In this document: positions 20,126-35,529 of the stretch, piece after piece
Numbering within the stretch: position 1 is the first letter of the stretch
How the letters are laid out: every line of letters starts with the position of its first letter
Origin: Biomphalaria glabrata
Lineage: Eukaryota > Mollusca > Gastropoda > Planorbidae
DNA: 64,000 nucleotides
NCBI RefSeq assembly: GCF_947242115.1
Contig: NC_074711.1
Coordinates: 192,501-256,500, forward strand
Direction of reading: 5' to 3'
The notes under the pieces: generated by a model
What the model was told of the DNA's origin: nothing
Seen by the model: only the letters and a program-made list of their open reading frames with translations
Database searches by the model: none
Position numbers and translations under genes: made by a program

Positions 20126-21937
20126 TATCAAATCTACACTAATAAGACGGCCACGTCAACGACAAGTTGTCGTTTATTGGACCGCGCCAGGTTTCGTAAA
20201 CACATTTGACTGAAGTATATGTGGCTTAAAGATTCAAACCTTCTTCGCAGCTTTCAAAAATATTGCAAAACAAAATGCAATGAGTGTTTAAATAACTCTA
20301 TATATCCATATGACTTTTATTTTTATATTTTTATTTTAAGTGCGAAAAAAAATGTTCATGACATTCATGACCCCTCCCCCTCCCTTTTTCCTGGCGATGT
20401 CTAGATCTAATTCTAAGGTACAGGATCTGATTAATTTGTGTTATAATCATGTCCCAATAAAAATAATGGCTTAAATCAAAAGTATAATTAAATAAATACA
20501 GGTTGGGAGCCTTGTAATTTAGGTCAATAAGTTTTCAACTGTCTATCAGTACGCTGACGAAATGGCATGACCCAACAGCGCACACCTATCTCTCTTTCTC
20601 CACTTGTTTAGCCGAAAAAAAGTATGGTGTTCTGCACTGATCATTTATGTTAAAACTAATTTTATTTATGTATATCTAAAGAAAGAAATAAAGAAGTTTT
20701 GTGTTGTTGTTATTTTTTTGTTCCTTTTTAATTATGTTTATAGATGTTTAGATTTTTTTTTAAATTCTTAGTTCATTGTTTACTTTATAGTGAAAATATA
20801 CAATAGGCATATAAATACATTTAAAAAACTATTTTAAAATTCTCAAAGCTATTCTCATTTAAAAATCTTTTTACCAATGTTTTGCAAACGCGTAGATGAG
20901 TGTAAAAGACAATGACTTTTCAATGAACCATCTCTCCTTATATAATTTTTTATTACTTCTATAGCTGCCATTCTGTCTAGCATTCAACTAGGTGTTAACT
21001 AGAGTATCCAGCTTTAATAAGTACATAAAAAAGGGGGATTTATAGGCAGAGGAAGGCCCTAAAGAGTGTTAACCATAAGGCATAATTAAACATCTGGACC
21101 ACTCTTAAGAAGATAAGCAAATGTGGGTGGGTTGAACAAGACTACATGACGGATATGAGTGTAAAAGAAGCCTACATGATGAAAGTAAAAAAAAAATGTT
21201 GCCTATAGTTAGGATTAGTTAGTTGCAATGTCGGCAACTTCACCACTGTCTGGTCCCAAGTCCGGAATGCGAAAAGAGGAGGGACGAGCATCTCTTCATA
21301 TAAATTTAACTAGTAAACTAGAATAAATTTAAATTAAAAGTGATGAATTGCTACACATTATGAAATATGGCCAAAATAGAATACCATACGTTTTGTAAAC
21401 AGTCAAAGACAAACAAAAAAAGCAAAAAAAAACACATACACAATACCTTTCGTGAAGTCACAAAAAAAAGTTTAAAAAAAACAACATTTATTTGAAATAC
21501 ACAATAAACATGAGATATAGATGTAGATCTATTAAATATTAAATACAATCGACCTACATTACATTGATTATTTATTCTAGATTAAAGACAGCGCTACATC
21601 ATTATTTCTTTCTATGGCTAAATTAAATTAATCACAATTAAAGAAAATTTCATTTGACCCATTTGTATAACCGATAGGGACAAGAGCTGGGCCCTGTCAC
21701 GTGACCAACTAGTGAAATCGCGAATGACGCAAATGTATAAAAAAAAAAAAAGGCTGAACGAGTGATTGGATTGGATGGTGTTCTTGCGCTGGAGTAAAAA
21801 GAAAATGATTTCATTGTGAAAATTAAAAGATTAAAAATGTTTTAGATATATTACTAGTTGTAATCCTTGCGACTGCTGTTAAATTACTGTCAGTCAGCAT
21901 CGACCAGTTCTTACAGTAATATTAGAACATAAAACAC
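20126..21937. other. AT-rich stretch, no gene recognised
   Basis: Only small items are visible: a perfect hairpin at 20158-20174 (AACGACAA, one base, TTGTCGTT), A-rich and T-rich runs, and a GC-richer patch around 21220-21290. Frames of 60-65 codons here have no recognisable domains. Confidence 0.5.
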
Positions 21938-21985
21938 TCCAGCGGGCCACTTGTGGCCAGGGGGGTCGTTATTTGCTCAGCCCTG
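21938..21985 (-). mobile_element. hAT-like terminus, second end not found
   Basis: In reverse complement the segment begins CAGGGCTGAGCAAATAACG and continues to a GGCCACAAGTGGCCCGC palindrome. This is the kind of GC-rich end typical of hAT elements. It is followed on the plus strand by CTCTAGAT, which could be one half of an 8-bp target duplication. I did not find the matching left end, so the element may be truncated or diverged. Confidence 0.45.
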
Positions 21986-23487
21986 CTCTAGATCTAGAAC
22001 TAGATATACAAGATTTAGAAGTTCAGACGCCCAGATAACTAGATCTATTCCGCCCACCATGTTGTTTTTAAGCATATTGATCTCCTTTATCTATATTGAA
22101 CTTCAAATAACATGTTTTAAAGAGAGTGTTTTGTTCTTATGCGTTCAACTATGTTTTTTTTTTATTTACTCAAATGAAGGTCTAAATAAAATGTTAATAA
22201 TCATTTGATGAACAACTTGTTATTTCTTCTTTTTTTTCTATTTAAGAAATTATCAACAACAAAATATATATTAACAATTAGATTTATTTTTATCTATTAA
22301 GTCACCAAGCAAAGCGAAATATTGATAAAATAAAACAAAAATATACACGAACATAATGAAACACGCATCTATATCTACACGATATGTTTAATTATTTTTC
22401 TTTTCAACAAAAGTATGCATTGTGAGTAAGTGATCTATACTATATAGAGCAATGACAATAAATTATAAAGATCTAGTACGGGAAACGTATTACTATAAGA
22501 AATAAGCATTTTATTATAGAAGATTAACAGTATCTTAAAACTTTAATTTTTATCTGTTTATGATTAAGACTACACCACGAAGAGAAAAAATTGTATTGAG
22601 CTGACACAGATCTAGTGACGACGTAACCCCTTTCTCGCTCGCCGTTAGGTCTTCTCAGTCCGTGATTATAATACTTACCACTACCCCTGGCCCACCTCTC
22701 GGGGGGGGGGAGGAATATGTAGAGTGTAAGAAAATCTTTGTTAAACGAAACATAATATAGCACCTGTTAATCTGTTATGTTTCACACTCCGAATTATAGT
22801 TTGGGTAGCGCGGGGAACATAAGCCTATGTTTAAGAAACAGATAAATAATAAATAAGCATATACACTACATACACACTGCCTAAATTTCCAGACACCACT
22901 ATTTAGTTGTACAACATAATATTATGTGTTCATAAGATTTCGTGGATAAATGTGCTTTATGTCATCAGCATTAATTTGTGATCTTTAAGGGAATTTAAAT
23001 AGCTTTTTCAGGTGATATACACTGTTACTTGACTCCAAGAAGAAGTTATTGGTGTTGTGATGAAAAGATCAACATCTAGCAGAAGTCTGACAATCCTGGA
23101 GAAAGAAATGAGATGAATAACAGCCACTGATCTTTTTACCATTAAAATTCATTATATTGATATGAATTCAGACATGAATTAAATACCAAACAAAAGACTT
23201 TCTTTTTTTTAAACATATACCAACATTAAATCTTAATTATAAATTGAAAACATTGTTTAGAACAAACATTTAATGGAACTTTTGGATAATGCTCAACTGA
23301 CCAGAGATATACTTATTCTAAAGGAATTATTATTTGATATCACTTTGATGCATTTGTAACTGTATTTCTATATGTGGATTATGTTTGTGTAACAGCTATG
23401 AAGGATATCCAGCATTTTCTCATTCAACCAGTGATTTGTAACTGAATGCTTGAAGTTACAGTATATTATTATTATTAAAATTGGACT
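21986..23487. other. AT-rich stretch, no gene recognised
   Basis: This is AT-rich DNA with a short G10 run near 22698. Frames at 21951-22208 and 22524-22763 contain no recognised domain. Nothing else supported. Confidence 0.5.
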
Positions 23488-23620
23488 CAAGTCAGTGTGT
23501 ACTATTTATATTTGTTACATGCTAAGTGTAGGTCCGGGACACAATAACACAGACCATTCTACATTTTGATGACCAGCAAGTCAGTGTGTACCATTTATCT
23601 TGGTTACATTACAGGTGTTA
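23488..23620 (+). repeat. Short direct repeat, 89-bp spacing
   Basis: CAAGTCAGTGTGTACTATTT at 23488 recurs as CAAGTCAGTGTGTACCATTT at 23577, with similarity continuing through TTGTTACAT / TTGGTTACAT. This is a local duplication. Confidence 0.75.
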
Positions 23621-24826
23621 CTAGTTGTTCTTAGCTAGATATCAAATTCATACTTTCATAGTGCAAAACCTATCAGTTTTGAAAAATATAAATTAAATTC
23701 TCAAAGATATGCCTTTTGAGGTCTGAATTTTCTTGAGCTGTATAGAGGAGACTCTTGCATTACTAACCATTGCTTTGACATCAGCATTTTTTCATTCATA
23801 ATACAACTCAGGTTGTTGACAGACTGTAACAGACATCCATCCAAAGTAATAGATTGTCTACTAGGCATTTTATTATCATAATCTGGTTTAGTAGCCTGCT
23901 AGCCCAATTTTAGACTGACATTTTTAAAAATGAAATAGAAGCTAAATATCATCAGCAAAATTCAAATCCTCTAAGTTTAATAAATCAATTAAGATAATTT
24001 TTAGCAGAATGCCTTAAAGAGCTAAAATTAAATCAATTTTATAAGAAAATGATCAATATGCCTATTTTACATAAGGGGGATGTACTGTGAAATTTCAATT
24101 TTTTTATATAACTTTATAGTTAAGAAGATAGGCTTTAGGCATGTCTAGTCTAGTCTTTTGGGTCTCTATGGAGATGGTGGCCATCTAAAAAATAAACACA
24201 ATGTTTAAAAAAAACTTTTTTTATATATATTTTTAATTAGTACAAATTTTATTAATTTTTTTCTAACTTCTATCACAGTCCCAAACATTGACAATGTGAT
24301 AAAGTGACCCCCCCCCCCATTATGTTTGCCTTTTTTTTCATTTCTTTGGTTGGATTTTAAGTACATAACTTTGGATTGTTGTACTTTTCAAATAGAGTGG
24401 TCTCTATTTTTTCTGCTTTTTTTCTAGTTAAATCAGCTAACCCATTTTTTTACCACAGGTTATGTTGTGTCAACTAGTTTCTGTATATTTCAGTTGGTAA
24501 TGTTTGTGGTTTGCTCATAGCCTGAGCAAATACTGATTTCCTAAGTTTATTATAAGTGTAAAAAAAAAAAAGGTAAGAAAGTGAAGCAAATCAGCTAAAC
24601 CTTACAAAAAAGAAGAGTAATATATTTACTTTATTTTTTTTTATTTGTTAGAGGGACATTTTTTTAAACAGAATAAGTACATGTAAATTTTTTAATGACG
24701 GTCAACCCTCCACAATGTGCTCTTTTTATTTTAACATTTGTTAAGTCAAATCTTTACACTCTAACAAGTGTCAAGATGTGAGGCCAACATCTTAAAATAT
24801 CTTTGAACAGTGTCCTAAAAAAAGAG
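23621..24826. other. AT-rich stretch, no gene recognised
   Basis: This is AT-rich non-coding DNA with a C11 run at 24308-24318. No reading frame above 60 codons and no structured repeat seen. Confidence 0.5.
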
Positions 24827-24925
24827 CAAAAATACACAAGTTAATAAAAAGGTAAAAATTATGAGTAAGAAATAAAAACAAAAATACGCAAGTTAATAAA
24901 AAGGTAAAATTAAAAGTAAGAATAG
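24827..24925 (+). repeat. 52-bp tandem duplication
   Basis: CAAAAATACACAAGTTAATA at 24827 recurs as CAAAAATACGCAAGTTAATA at 24879, followed in both by AAAAGGTAAAA and AGTAAGAA. Confidence 0.85.
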
Positions 24926-25069
24926 ACAATCTCTAAACTTGTGACAAAGTTTCAGACATGATTTTAATCTAACCAAAGCCATTTAAATCAAATTTAGTAT
25001 TTCAAAAAAATTTGAATATAGACATTATTCAACATTATTTACAGAAATGTATTGGTGACCTTCAAGAAA

Positions 25070-25396
25070 GGAAATATGAACAAGTTCTGAACTCCTATTG
25101 GGCTGTCAAATAAAATATGAACAAATTGCAGAATCTTAATGAACTGTCAAGGAGATATGAACAAGTTCCATACACCTAATAAGTTCTCTAAGGAAACATG
25201 AATAGGTTCTTAACTCCTAATGAGCTGTCTAAGTAAACATGAACATGTTGCAGACTCCTTTAGTTGTCAAGGAATTATGAAAGAATTTCAAACTCCTTAT
25301 AAGTTGTCTAATAAAATATAAACAAGTTGCAAACTCCTAATGAGCTATATATTATGAAATATGAACAAGTTGCAAACTCTTAGTTAGTTCTCTAAG
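25070..25396 (+). repeat. 41-bp minisatellite, about 8 copies
   Basis: A unit of 38 to 44 bp recurs eight times. Its core reads AAATATGAACAAGTTGCAAA, then CTCCTAATGAGC, then TGTCTAAGG. Copies differ at several positions each. It ends about 85 bp before the large 35-bp satellite and shares no obvious sequence with it. Confidence 0.85.
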
Positions 25397-28300
25397 GCAT
25401 TATTTTTCTTAATGGAACACTTCACACATTTTGAGTCATTAGCGAAACATTTTGTTGTTTTTTTTTTTACAGAGATCAGTAATCATTGACACTAAGTCAT
25501 TAACATTCTTAATCTAATTATTGACACTAAGTCATTACCATTCTTAATCAAATCATGACACTAAGACATTACCATTCTCAATCTAATCATTGACGCTAAG
25601 GCATTACCATTCTCAATCTAATCATTGACAATAATAAATTACCATTCTTAATCTAATCATTGACATAACATTATTAATGTAATTGTTGACACTAAGACAT
25701 TACCATTCTAAAGTCATCATTGACACTTAAACATTACCATTCTCAATCTCATCATTGACACTAAAACATTACCATTCTCAATCTAATCATTGACACTAAG
25801 TGATTACCATTCTAAATCTAATCATTGACACTAAGAAATTACCATTCTATATCTAATCATTGACACTAAGACATTGACACTAAGACATTTCCATTCTCAA
25901 TCTAATCATTGAAACTAAGACATTACCATTCTCAATGTAATCATTCACACTAACACATAACCATTTTCAAAGTCATCATTGACACTAAAACTTTACCATT
26001 CTTAATCTAATCATTGACACTAACACATTACCATTCTCAGTCTAATCATTTACACTAACACAATACCATTCTCAATCTTATTATTGACACAATCACATTA
26101 CCATTCATAATCTTTTCATTGACACTAACACATTAAAATTCTCAATCTAATCATTGACACTAAAACATTACCATTCTCAATGTAATCATTGACACTAACA
26201 CATTACCATTCTCAATGTAATCATTGACACTAACACATTACCATTCTCAATGTAATCATTGACACTAACACATTACCATTCTCAAAGTAATCATTGACAT
26301 AGCATTCTTAATGTAATCATTGACAATAAGACATTACCATTCTCAATGTAATCATTGACACTAAAACATTACCATTCTCAATCTACTCATTGACACTAAC
26401 ACATTATCATTTTCAATGTTTTCATTGACACTAAGTCATTACCATTCTCAGTCTAATCATTTACACTAACACATTACCATTCTCAATCTAATCATTTACA
26501 CTAACACAATACCATTCTCAATCTTATTATTGACACAATCACATTACCATTTATAATCTTTTCATTGACACTAACACATTAAAATTCTCAATCTAATCAT
26601 TGACACTAAAACATTACCATTCTAAATGTAATCATTGACACTAACACATTACCATTCTCAATGTAATCATTGACACTAACACATTACCATTCTCAAAGTA
26701 ATCATTGACATAGCATTCTTAATGTAATCATTGACAATAAGACATTACCATTCTCAATGTAATCATTGACACTAAAACATTACCATTCTCAATCTACTCA
26801 TTGACACTAACACATTATCATTTTCAATGTTTTCATTAACACTAAGTCATTACCATTCTCATTCTAATCATTGACACTAACACATTACCATTCTCCGTCT
26901 AATCATTGACACTAACACATTACCATTCTCAATGTAATCATTAACACTAAAACATTACCATTCTTAATGTAATCATTGACACTAAGACATTATTATTCTC
27001 AATGTAATCATTAACACTAAAACATTACAATCCTTAATCTAATCTTTCACACTAAGACATTACCATTCACAATGTGATCATAGACAATAAGTCCTTACCA
27101 TTCTTAATCTAATCATTGACATAACATTCTCAATGTAATCATTGACACTTAGACATTAACATTCTTAATGTAATCATTGACACTAAAACATTACCATTCT
27201 TAATCTAATCATTGACACTAAGTCATTACCATTCTTAATCAAATCATGACACTAAGACATTACAATTCTCAATCTAATCATTGATGCTAAGGCATTACCA
27301 TTCTCAATCTAATCATTGACAATAATAAATTACCATTCTTAATCTAATCATTGATATAACATTATTAATGTAATTGTTGACACTAAGACATTACCATTCT
27401 AAAGTCATCATTGACACTTAAATATTACCATGCTCAATCTAATCATTGACACTAAAATATTATTATTTTCAATCTAATCATTGACACTAAGATATTATTA
27501 TTTTCAATCTAATCATTTACAATAATACATTACCATTCTCAATGTAATCATTGACACTAAGTAATTACCATTCTCAATTTAATCATTGACACTAAGAAAT
27601 TACCATTCTATATCTAATCATTGACACTAAGACATTACCATTCTCAATCTAATCATCGACACTAACACATTACCATTCTCAAAGTAATCATTGACATAGA
27701 ATTCTCAATGTAATCAATGACAATAAGACATTAACATTCTCAATGTAATCATTGACACTAAAACATTACCATTCTCAATCTAATCATCGACACTAACACA
27801 TAACCATTTTCAAAGTCATCATTGACACTAAAAATTTACCATTCTTAATCTAATCATTGACACTAACACATTACCACTCTCAGTCTAATCATTTACACTA
27901 ACACAATACCATTCTCAATCTTATTATTCACACAAACACATTACCATTCATAATCTTTTCATTGACACTAACACATTAAAATTCTCAATCTAATCATTGA
28001 CACTAACACATTACCATTCTCAAAGTAATCATTGACATAGCATTCTTAATGTATTCATTGACAATAAGACATTATTATTCTCAATGTAATCATTGACACT
28101 AAAACATTACCATTCTCAATGTAATCATTGACACTTAGTCATTACCATTCTTAATCTAATAATTGATATATTATTCTTAATGTAATCATTGTCACTTAGA
28201 CATTACCATTGTCAATGTAATAATTGACAGTAAGTCTTTACCATTCTCAATCTAATTATTGACACTAAAACATTACCATTCTCAATCTCATCATTGACAC

Positions 28301-31300
28301 TAAAACATAACCATTCTAAATCTAATCATAGACACTAATTCATTACCATTTTCAATCTTATCATTGAATTTAACACATTACCATTCTCAATATAATCATT
28401 GACACTAAATTATTACTATTCTCAATGTAATCATCGACACTAAAACATTACCATTCTTAATCTAATCATTGACACTAAGACATTACCATTTTACTGTCAT
28501 TATTGGCACTATGACATTACCATTCCCAATGTAAACATTGACTATAAGACATTACCATTCTCACTGTTATCATTGACACTAAGACATTACCATTCTTAAT
28601 ATAATCATTGATACTAAGACATTACCAGTGTCAATGTAATTATTGACAATAAAACATTAACATTCTTAATCTAATCATTGACATAAAATTCTCAACATAA
28701 CCATTGACACTTAGACATTACCATTCTTAATGTAATCATTGATACTAAGACATTACCAGTGTCAATGAAATAATTGACAATAAGAAATTACTATTCTCAA
28801 TGTAATCATTGACACTAAGACATTACCATTCTCAATGTAATTATTGACAATAAAACATTAACATTCTTAATCTAATCATTGACATAAAATTCTCAACATA
28901 ACCATTGACACTTAGACATTACCATTCTTAATCTAATCATTGACACTAACACATTACCACTCTCAGTCTAATCATTTACACTAAAACAATACCATTCTCA
29001 ATCTTATTATTGACACAAACACATTACCATTCATAATCTTTTCATTGACACTAACACATTAAAATTCTCAATCTAATCATTGACACTAAGACATTACCAT
29101 TCTCAATGTAATCATTGACACTAAAACATTACCATTCTCAAAGTAATCATTGACAGCATTCTTAATGTATTCATTGACAATAAGACATTACCATTCTCAA
29201 TGTAATCATTGACACTAAGACATTACCATTCTCACTGTCATCATTGGCACTAAGACATTACTATTTTCAATGTAATCATTGACACTAAGACATTACCATT
29301 CTCAATCTAATCATTGACACTAGGTCATTACCATTCTTAATCTAATCATTGACACTAAGACATTACCATTCTCACTGTCATCATTGGCACTAAGACATTA
29401 CTATTCTCAATGTAATCATTGACACTAAGACATTACCATTCTCAATGTAATCATTGACACTAATACATTACCATTTTCAAAGTCATCATTGACACTAAAT
29501 CTTTACCATTCTTAATCTAATCATTGACACTAGGTCATTACCATTTTTAATCTAATCATTGGCACTAAGACATTACTATTTTCAATGTAATCATTGACAC
29601 TAACACATTACCATTCTTAAAGTAATCATTGACATAGCATTCTTAATGTAATCATTGACAATAAGACATTACCATTCTCAATGTAATCATTAACACTAAC
29701 ACATTAACATTTTCAATGTTTTCATTGACACTAAGTAATTAAAATTCTCATTCTAATCATTGACACTAACACATTACCATTCTCCGTCTAATCATTGACA
29801 CTAACACATTACCATTCTCAATGTAATCATTGACACTAAAACATTACCATTCTCAAAGTAATCATTGACAGCATTCTTAATGTATTCATTGACAATAAGA
29901 CATTACCATTCTCAATGTAATCATTGACACTAAAACATTACCATTCTCAATGTAATCATTGACACTTAGTCATTACCATTCTTAATCTAATCATTGACAT
30001 ATTATTCTTAATGTAATCATTGTCACTTAGACATTACCATTGTCAATGTAATAATTGAAACGAAGTCATTACCATTCTCAATCTAATTATTGACACTAAA
30101 ACATTACCATTCTCAATCTCATCATTGACACTAAAACATTACCATTCTTAATCTAATCATTGACACAAAGACATTACCATTCTCAATCTAATCATTGACA
30201 CTAAGACATTACCATTCTTACTGTCATTATTGGCACTATGACATTACCATTCCCAATGTAAACATTGACTATAAGACATTACCATTCTCACTGTTATCAT
30301 TGACACTAAGACATTACCATTCTTAATATAATCATTGATACTAAGACATTAGCAGTGTCAATGAAATAATTGACAATAAGAAATTAAATTCTCAATCTAA
30401 TCATTGACACTAAGACAATACTATTCTCAATCTAATGATTGACACAAACACATTACCATTCTCAATCTAATCATTGACACTAAGACATTTTCATTCTCAA
30501 TCTAATCATTGACACTAAGACATTACCATTCTCAATGTAATCATTGACACTAACACATTACCATTTTCAAAGTCATCATTGACACTAAAACTTTACCATT
30601 CTTAATCTAATCATTGACACTAACACATTACCATTCTCTATCTAATCATTGACACTAAGACATTACTATTCTCAATCTAATCATTGACACTAAGACATTA
30701 CCATTCTCAATGTAATCATTGACACTAACACATTACCATTTTCAAATTCATCATTGACTATAAAACTTTACCATTCATAATCTTTTCATTGACACTAGCA
30801 CATTATAATTCTCAATCTAATCATTGACACTAAGACATTACTATTCTCAATCTAATCATTGACACTAACACATTACCATTCTCAGTCTAATCATTTACAC
30901 TAACACAATACCATTCTTAATCTTATTATTGACACAAACACATTACCATTCATAATCTTTTCATTGACACTAACAGATTAAAATTCTCAATCTAATCATT
31001 GACACTAAGACATTACCATTCTCAATGTAATCATTGACACTAAAACATTACCATTCTCAAAATAATCATTGACATACCATTCTCAATGTAATCATTGACA
31101 CTAAAACATTACCATTCTCAATGTAATCATTGACACTTAGTCATTACCATTCTTAATCTAATCATTGACACTAACACATTACCATTCTCTATCTAATCAT
31201 TGACACTAAGACATTACCATTCTCAATCTAATCATTGACACTAAGACATTACCATTCTTAATGTAATCATTGACACTAACACATTACCATTTTCAAAGTC

Positions 31301-34300
31301 ATCATTGACACTAAAACTTTACCATTCATAATCTTTTCATTGACACTAACACATTATAATTCTCAATCTAATTATTGACACTAAGATATTACCATTCTCA
31401 ATCTAATCATTGACACTAACACATTACCATTCTAAAAATTAATCATTCACATAGCATTCTCAATGTTATCATTGACAATAAGACATTAACATTCTCAATG
31501 TAATCATTGACACTAAAACATTACCATTCTCAATCTAATCATTGACACTAACACATTTCCATTTTCAATGTTCTCATTGACACTAAGTCATTACCATTCT
31601 TAATCTAATCATTGACACTAACTCATTACCATTCTTAATCTAATCATTGACATAACATTCTCAATGTAATCATTGACACTTAGACATAACCATTCTCAAT
31701 GTAATCATTGACACTAAAACATTACCATTCTCAATGTAATCATTGACAAAAAAACATAACCATTCTTAATCTAATCATTCACACTTAGACATTACCATTC
31801 TCAATGTAATCACTGACAAAATGACATTACCATTCTCAATGTAATCATTGACACTATGTCATTACCATTCTTAATCTAATCATTGACATAACATTCTTAA
31901 TGTAATCATTGTCACTTAGACATTACCATTGTCAATGTAATAATTGACACTAAGTCATTACCATTCTCAATCTAATTATTGACACTAAAACATTACCATT
32001 CTCAATCTCATCATTGACACTAAAACATTACCATTCTCAATGTAATCATTGACACTATGTCATTACCATTCTTAATCTAATCATTGACTTAACATTCTTA
32101 ATGTAATCATTGACACTAAGACATTACCATTCTCAATCTAATCATTGACACTAGGTCATTAACATTCTTAATCTAATCATTTACACTATGACATTACCAT
32201 TCTCAATCTAATCATTGACACTAAGACATTACCATTCTCAAAGTAATCATTGACATAGCATTCTCAATGTAATCATTGACACTAACACATTACTATTCTC
32301 AAAGTCATCATTGACACTAAGACATTACCATTCTCAATCTAATCATTGACACTAAGACATTACCATTCTCACTGTCATCATTGGCACTAAGACATTACTA
32401 TTTTCAATGTAATCATTGACACTAAGACATTACCATTCTCAATCTAATCATTGACACTAGGTCATTACCATTCTTAATCTAATCATTGACACTAAGACAT
32501 TACCATTCTCACTGTCATCATTGGCACTAAGACATTACTATTCTCAATGTAATCATTGACACTAAGACATTACCATTCTCAATGTAATTATTGACAATAA
32601 AACATTAACATTCTTAATCTAATCATTGACATAACATTCTCAACATAACCATTGACACTTAGACATTACCAATCTTAATGTAATCATTGATACTAAGTTA
32701 TTACCAGTGTCAATGAAATAATTGACAATAAGAAATTACCATTCTTAATCTAATCATTGACACTAAGACAATACTATTCTTAATCTAATGATTGACACAA
32801 ACACATTACCATTCTCAATCTAATCATTGACACTAAGACATTACCATTCTCAATGTAATCATTGACTTTAACACATTACCATTTTCAAAGTCTTCATTGA
32901 CACTAAAACTTTACCATTCTTAATCTAATCATTGACACTAAGTCATTACCATTCTTAATCTAATCATTGACTTAACATTCTTAATGTAATCATTGACACT
33001 AAGACATTACCATTCTCATTCTAATCATTGACACTAGGTCATTACCATTCTTAATCTAATCATTGACACTAAGTCATTACCATTCTTAATCTAATCATTG
33101 ACATAACATTCTCAATGTAATCATTGACACTTAGACATTACCATTCTCAATGTAATCATTGACCATTAAACATTACCATTCTCAATGTAATCATTGACAC
33201 TAAAACATTACCATTCTTAATCTAATTCAAGACACTTAGACATTACCATTCTTAATGTAATCTCTGACAAAATGACATTACCATTCTCAATGTAATTATT
33301 GACACTAAGTCATTACCATTCTTAATCTAATCATTGACATAACATTCTTAATGTAATCATTGTCACTTAGACATTACCATTGTCAATGTAATAATTGACA
33401 CTAAGTCATTACCATTCTCAATCTAATTATTGACACTAAAACATTACCATTCTCAATCTCATCATTGACACTAAAACATTACCATTCTCAATGTAATCAT
33501 TGACACTAAGACATTACCATTCTCAATCTAATCATTGACACTAAGACATTACCATTCTCACTGTCATCATTGGCACTAAGACATTACTATTTTCAATGTA
33601 ATCATTGACACTAAGACATTACCATTCTCAATCTAATCATTGACACTAGGTCATTACCATTTTTAATCTAATCATTGACACTAAGATATTACCATTCTCA
33701 CTGTCATCATTGGCACTAAGACATTACTATTCTTAATGTAATCATTGACACTAAGACATTACCATTCTCAATGTAATTATTGACAATAAAACATTAACAT
33801 TCTTAATCTAATCATTGAAATAAAATTCTTAACATAACCATTGACACTTAGACATTACCATTCTTAATGTAATCATTGATACTAAGACATTACCAGTGTC
33901 AATGAAATAATTGACAATAAGAAATTACCATTGTCAATCTAATCATTGACACTAAGACAATACTATTCTTAATCTAATGATTGACACAAACACATTACCA
34001 TTCTCAATCTAATCATTGACACTCAGACATTTTCATTCTCAATCTAATCATTGACACTAAGACATTACCATTCTCAATGTAATCATTGACACTAACACAT
34101 TACCATTTTTAAAGTCATCATTGAAACTAAAACTTTACCATTCTTAATCTAATCATAGATACTAACACATTATAATTCTCTATCTAAAAATTGACACTAA
34201 GACATTACCATTCTGAATCTAATCATTGACACTAAGACATTACTATTCTCAATGTAATCATTGACACTAACACATTACCATTTTCAAAGTAATCATTGAC

Positions 34301-35529
34301 ACTAAAACTTTACCATTCATAATCTTTTCATTGACACTAACACATTAAAATTCTCAATCTAATTATTGACACTAAGACATTACCATTCTCAATGTAATCA
34401 TTGACACTAACACATTACCATTTTCAAAGTCATCATTGACACTAAAACTTTACCATTCATAATCTTTTCATTGACACTAGGTCATTACCATTTTTAATCT
34501 AATCATTGACTTAACATTCTTAATGTAATCATTGACACTAAGACATTACCATTTTCAAAGTCATCATTGACACTAAAACTTTACCATTCTTAATCTAATC
34601 ATTGACACTAGGTCATTACCATTTTTAATCTAATCATTGATTAACATTCTTAATGTAATCATTGACACTAAGACATTACCATTCTCATTCTAATCATTGA
34701 CACTAGGTCATTACCATTCTTAATCTAATCATTGACACTAGGACATTACCATTCTCAATCTAATCATTGACACTAAGACATTACCATTCTCAATCTAATC
34801 ATTGACACTAACACATTACCATTCTCAAAGTAATCATTGACATAGCATTCTCAATGTAATCATTGACAATAAGACATTAACATTCTCAATGTAATCATTG
34901 ACACTAAAACATTACCATTCTCAATCTAATAATTGACACTAACACATTTCCATTTTCAATGTTATCATTGACACTAAGTCATTACCATTCTTAATCAAAT
35001 CATGACACTAAGACATTACCATTCTCAATCTAATTATTGACGCTAAGGCATTACCATTCTCAATCTAATCATTGACAATAATAAATTACCATTCTTAATC
35101 TAATCATTGATATAACATTATTAATGTAATTGTTGACACTAAGACATTACCATTCTAAAGTCATCATTAACACTTAAATATTACATTAACATTCTTAATC
35201 TTATCATTGACATAAAATTCTCAACATAACCATTGACACTTAGACATTACCATTCTTAATGTAATCATTGATACTAAGACATTAACAGTGTCAATGAAAT
35301 AATTGACAATAAGAAATTACCATTCTCAATCTAATCATTGACACTAAGACATTACCATTCTCAATGTAATCATTGACACTAACACATTACCATTTTCAAA
35401 GTCATCATTGACACTAAAACTTTACCATTCATAATCTTTTCATTGACACTAACACATTATAATTCTCAATCTAATTATTGACACTAAGACATTACCATTC
35501 TCAATGTAATCATTGACACTAAAACATTA

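Noticed and set aside
20158-20174. Perfect 8-bp hairpin
   Set aside because: Too small to interpret alone; mentioned only within the surrounding stretch.
22665-22700. ATACTTACC resembling the 5' end of U1 snRNA
   Set aside because: Only nine bases agree; the following sequence does not fold or match like U1.
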